A stretch of 64,000 nt of DNA from Pseudomonadota bacterium (GTDB taxonomy: Bacteria > Pseudomonadota > Alphaproteobacteria > Sphingomonadales > Sphingomonadaceae), in assembly GCA_023458055.1 (NCBI GenBank), contig JAEXAW010000002.1, positions 124,001-188,000 of the forward strand. The letters are read 5' to 3'. The position numbers and the translations under genes are program-made. Below the pieces are notes generated by a model. It saw only the letters and a program-made list of their open reading frames with translations. It was not told the origin of the DNA and ran no database searches. Of this stretch, positions 63,973-64,000 are shown piece after piece. The stretch's first letter is position 1, and each line of letters starts with the position of its first letter.

Positions 63973-64000
63973 ATGAAATTCTATCTGACGGCTTTGTTAC
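63973..64000 (+). CDS. Start of a following gene, cut by window edge
   Basis: ATG 63973 lies four bases after the DUF885 stop, with AAGG across the stop. The nine visible codons read MKFYLTALL, consistent with the start of a signal peptide. Product unknown. Confidence 0.4.

Overview
The window is a stretch of alphaproteobacterial chromosome of about 60-65% GC, and the gene content points to the order Sphingomonadales (Sphingopyxis, Sphingomonas or a close relative). Pointers are the F1-only ATP synthase cluster atpHAGDC, an Ala/Lys/Pro-rich N-terminal extension on AtpD, a very short AtpC, the lptD-surA-pdxA-rsmA order, an RcnB-type secreted protein, and the abundance of short palindromic intergenic repeats. 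Most of the window is housekeeping chromosome. I see no rRNA, tRNA, CRISPR array, complete classical insertion sequence or prophage.

Layout. 1-9.1 kb: a leucyl aminopeptidase cut by the left edge, divergent from lptD-surA-pdxA-rsmA (outer-membrane assembly, pyridoxal phosphate, 16S rRNA dimethylation), then a TPR protein and an RsmB-type rRNA methyltransferase. 9.2-15 kb: guaB, a small cluster of DUF937/DUF3597-type proteins, and pckA. 15-16.1 kb: a low-GC, largely decayed patch. 16.1-18.3 kb: two tandem DUF4349 lipoproteins, the first behind three alternating ATCTCTA sites. 18.4-25.8 kb: an acyltransferase, an MFS exporter, hrcA-grpE, rph-rdgB and a large patatin-related lipase. 25.8-31 kb: a small secreted coiled-coil protein, a DUF11 surface protein, priA, and a low-GC regulator/VOC gene pair. 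31-38.9 kb: M28 peptidase with a CitE-like lyase, SPFH/NfeD, a CPBP protease, ada, and a PIN/antitoxin pair. 39-44.8 kb: the ATP synthase F1 operon, interrupted at three junctions by palindromic elements or an unknown membrane-protein gene. 45-54.3 kb: an orphan cpaF and a leucine-degradation cluster (acyl-CoA dehydrogenase, carboxylase beta, carboxylase alpha) plus a thiolase. 54.4-64 kb: a multidomain lysozyme/C39-protease/peptidoglycan-binding protein, RcnB, an atypical AmtB, a hydroxyacid dehydrogenase, an SH3 protein, an amidohydrolase, a DUF885 lipoprotein and the first codons of a further gene.

The most unusual structure is in the leucine-degradation operon. Two units of about 470 bp each hold a DUF559 (Vsr-like) endonuclease gene between inverted arms of about 53-63 bp. 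The arms of both units share one consensus. Their central stems differ in sequence but remain base-paired. The arms also supply the Shine-Dalgarno sequences and ATGA junctions that connect the operon genes. A pair of similar arms without a gene lies at 36.07-36.29 kb. This looks like a small mobile or homing system. Other points of interest are the unknown four-helix membrane protein inside the atp operon, the lysozyme/protease fusion at 54-57 kb, an AmtB lacking the second pore histidine, and the competing hairpins in front of the first DUF4349 gene.
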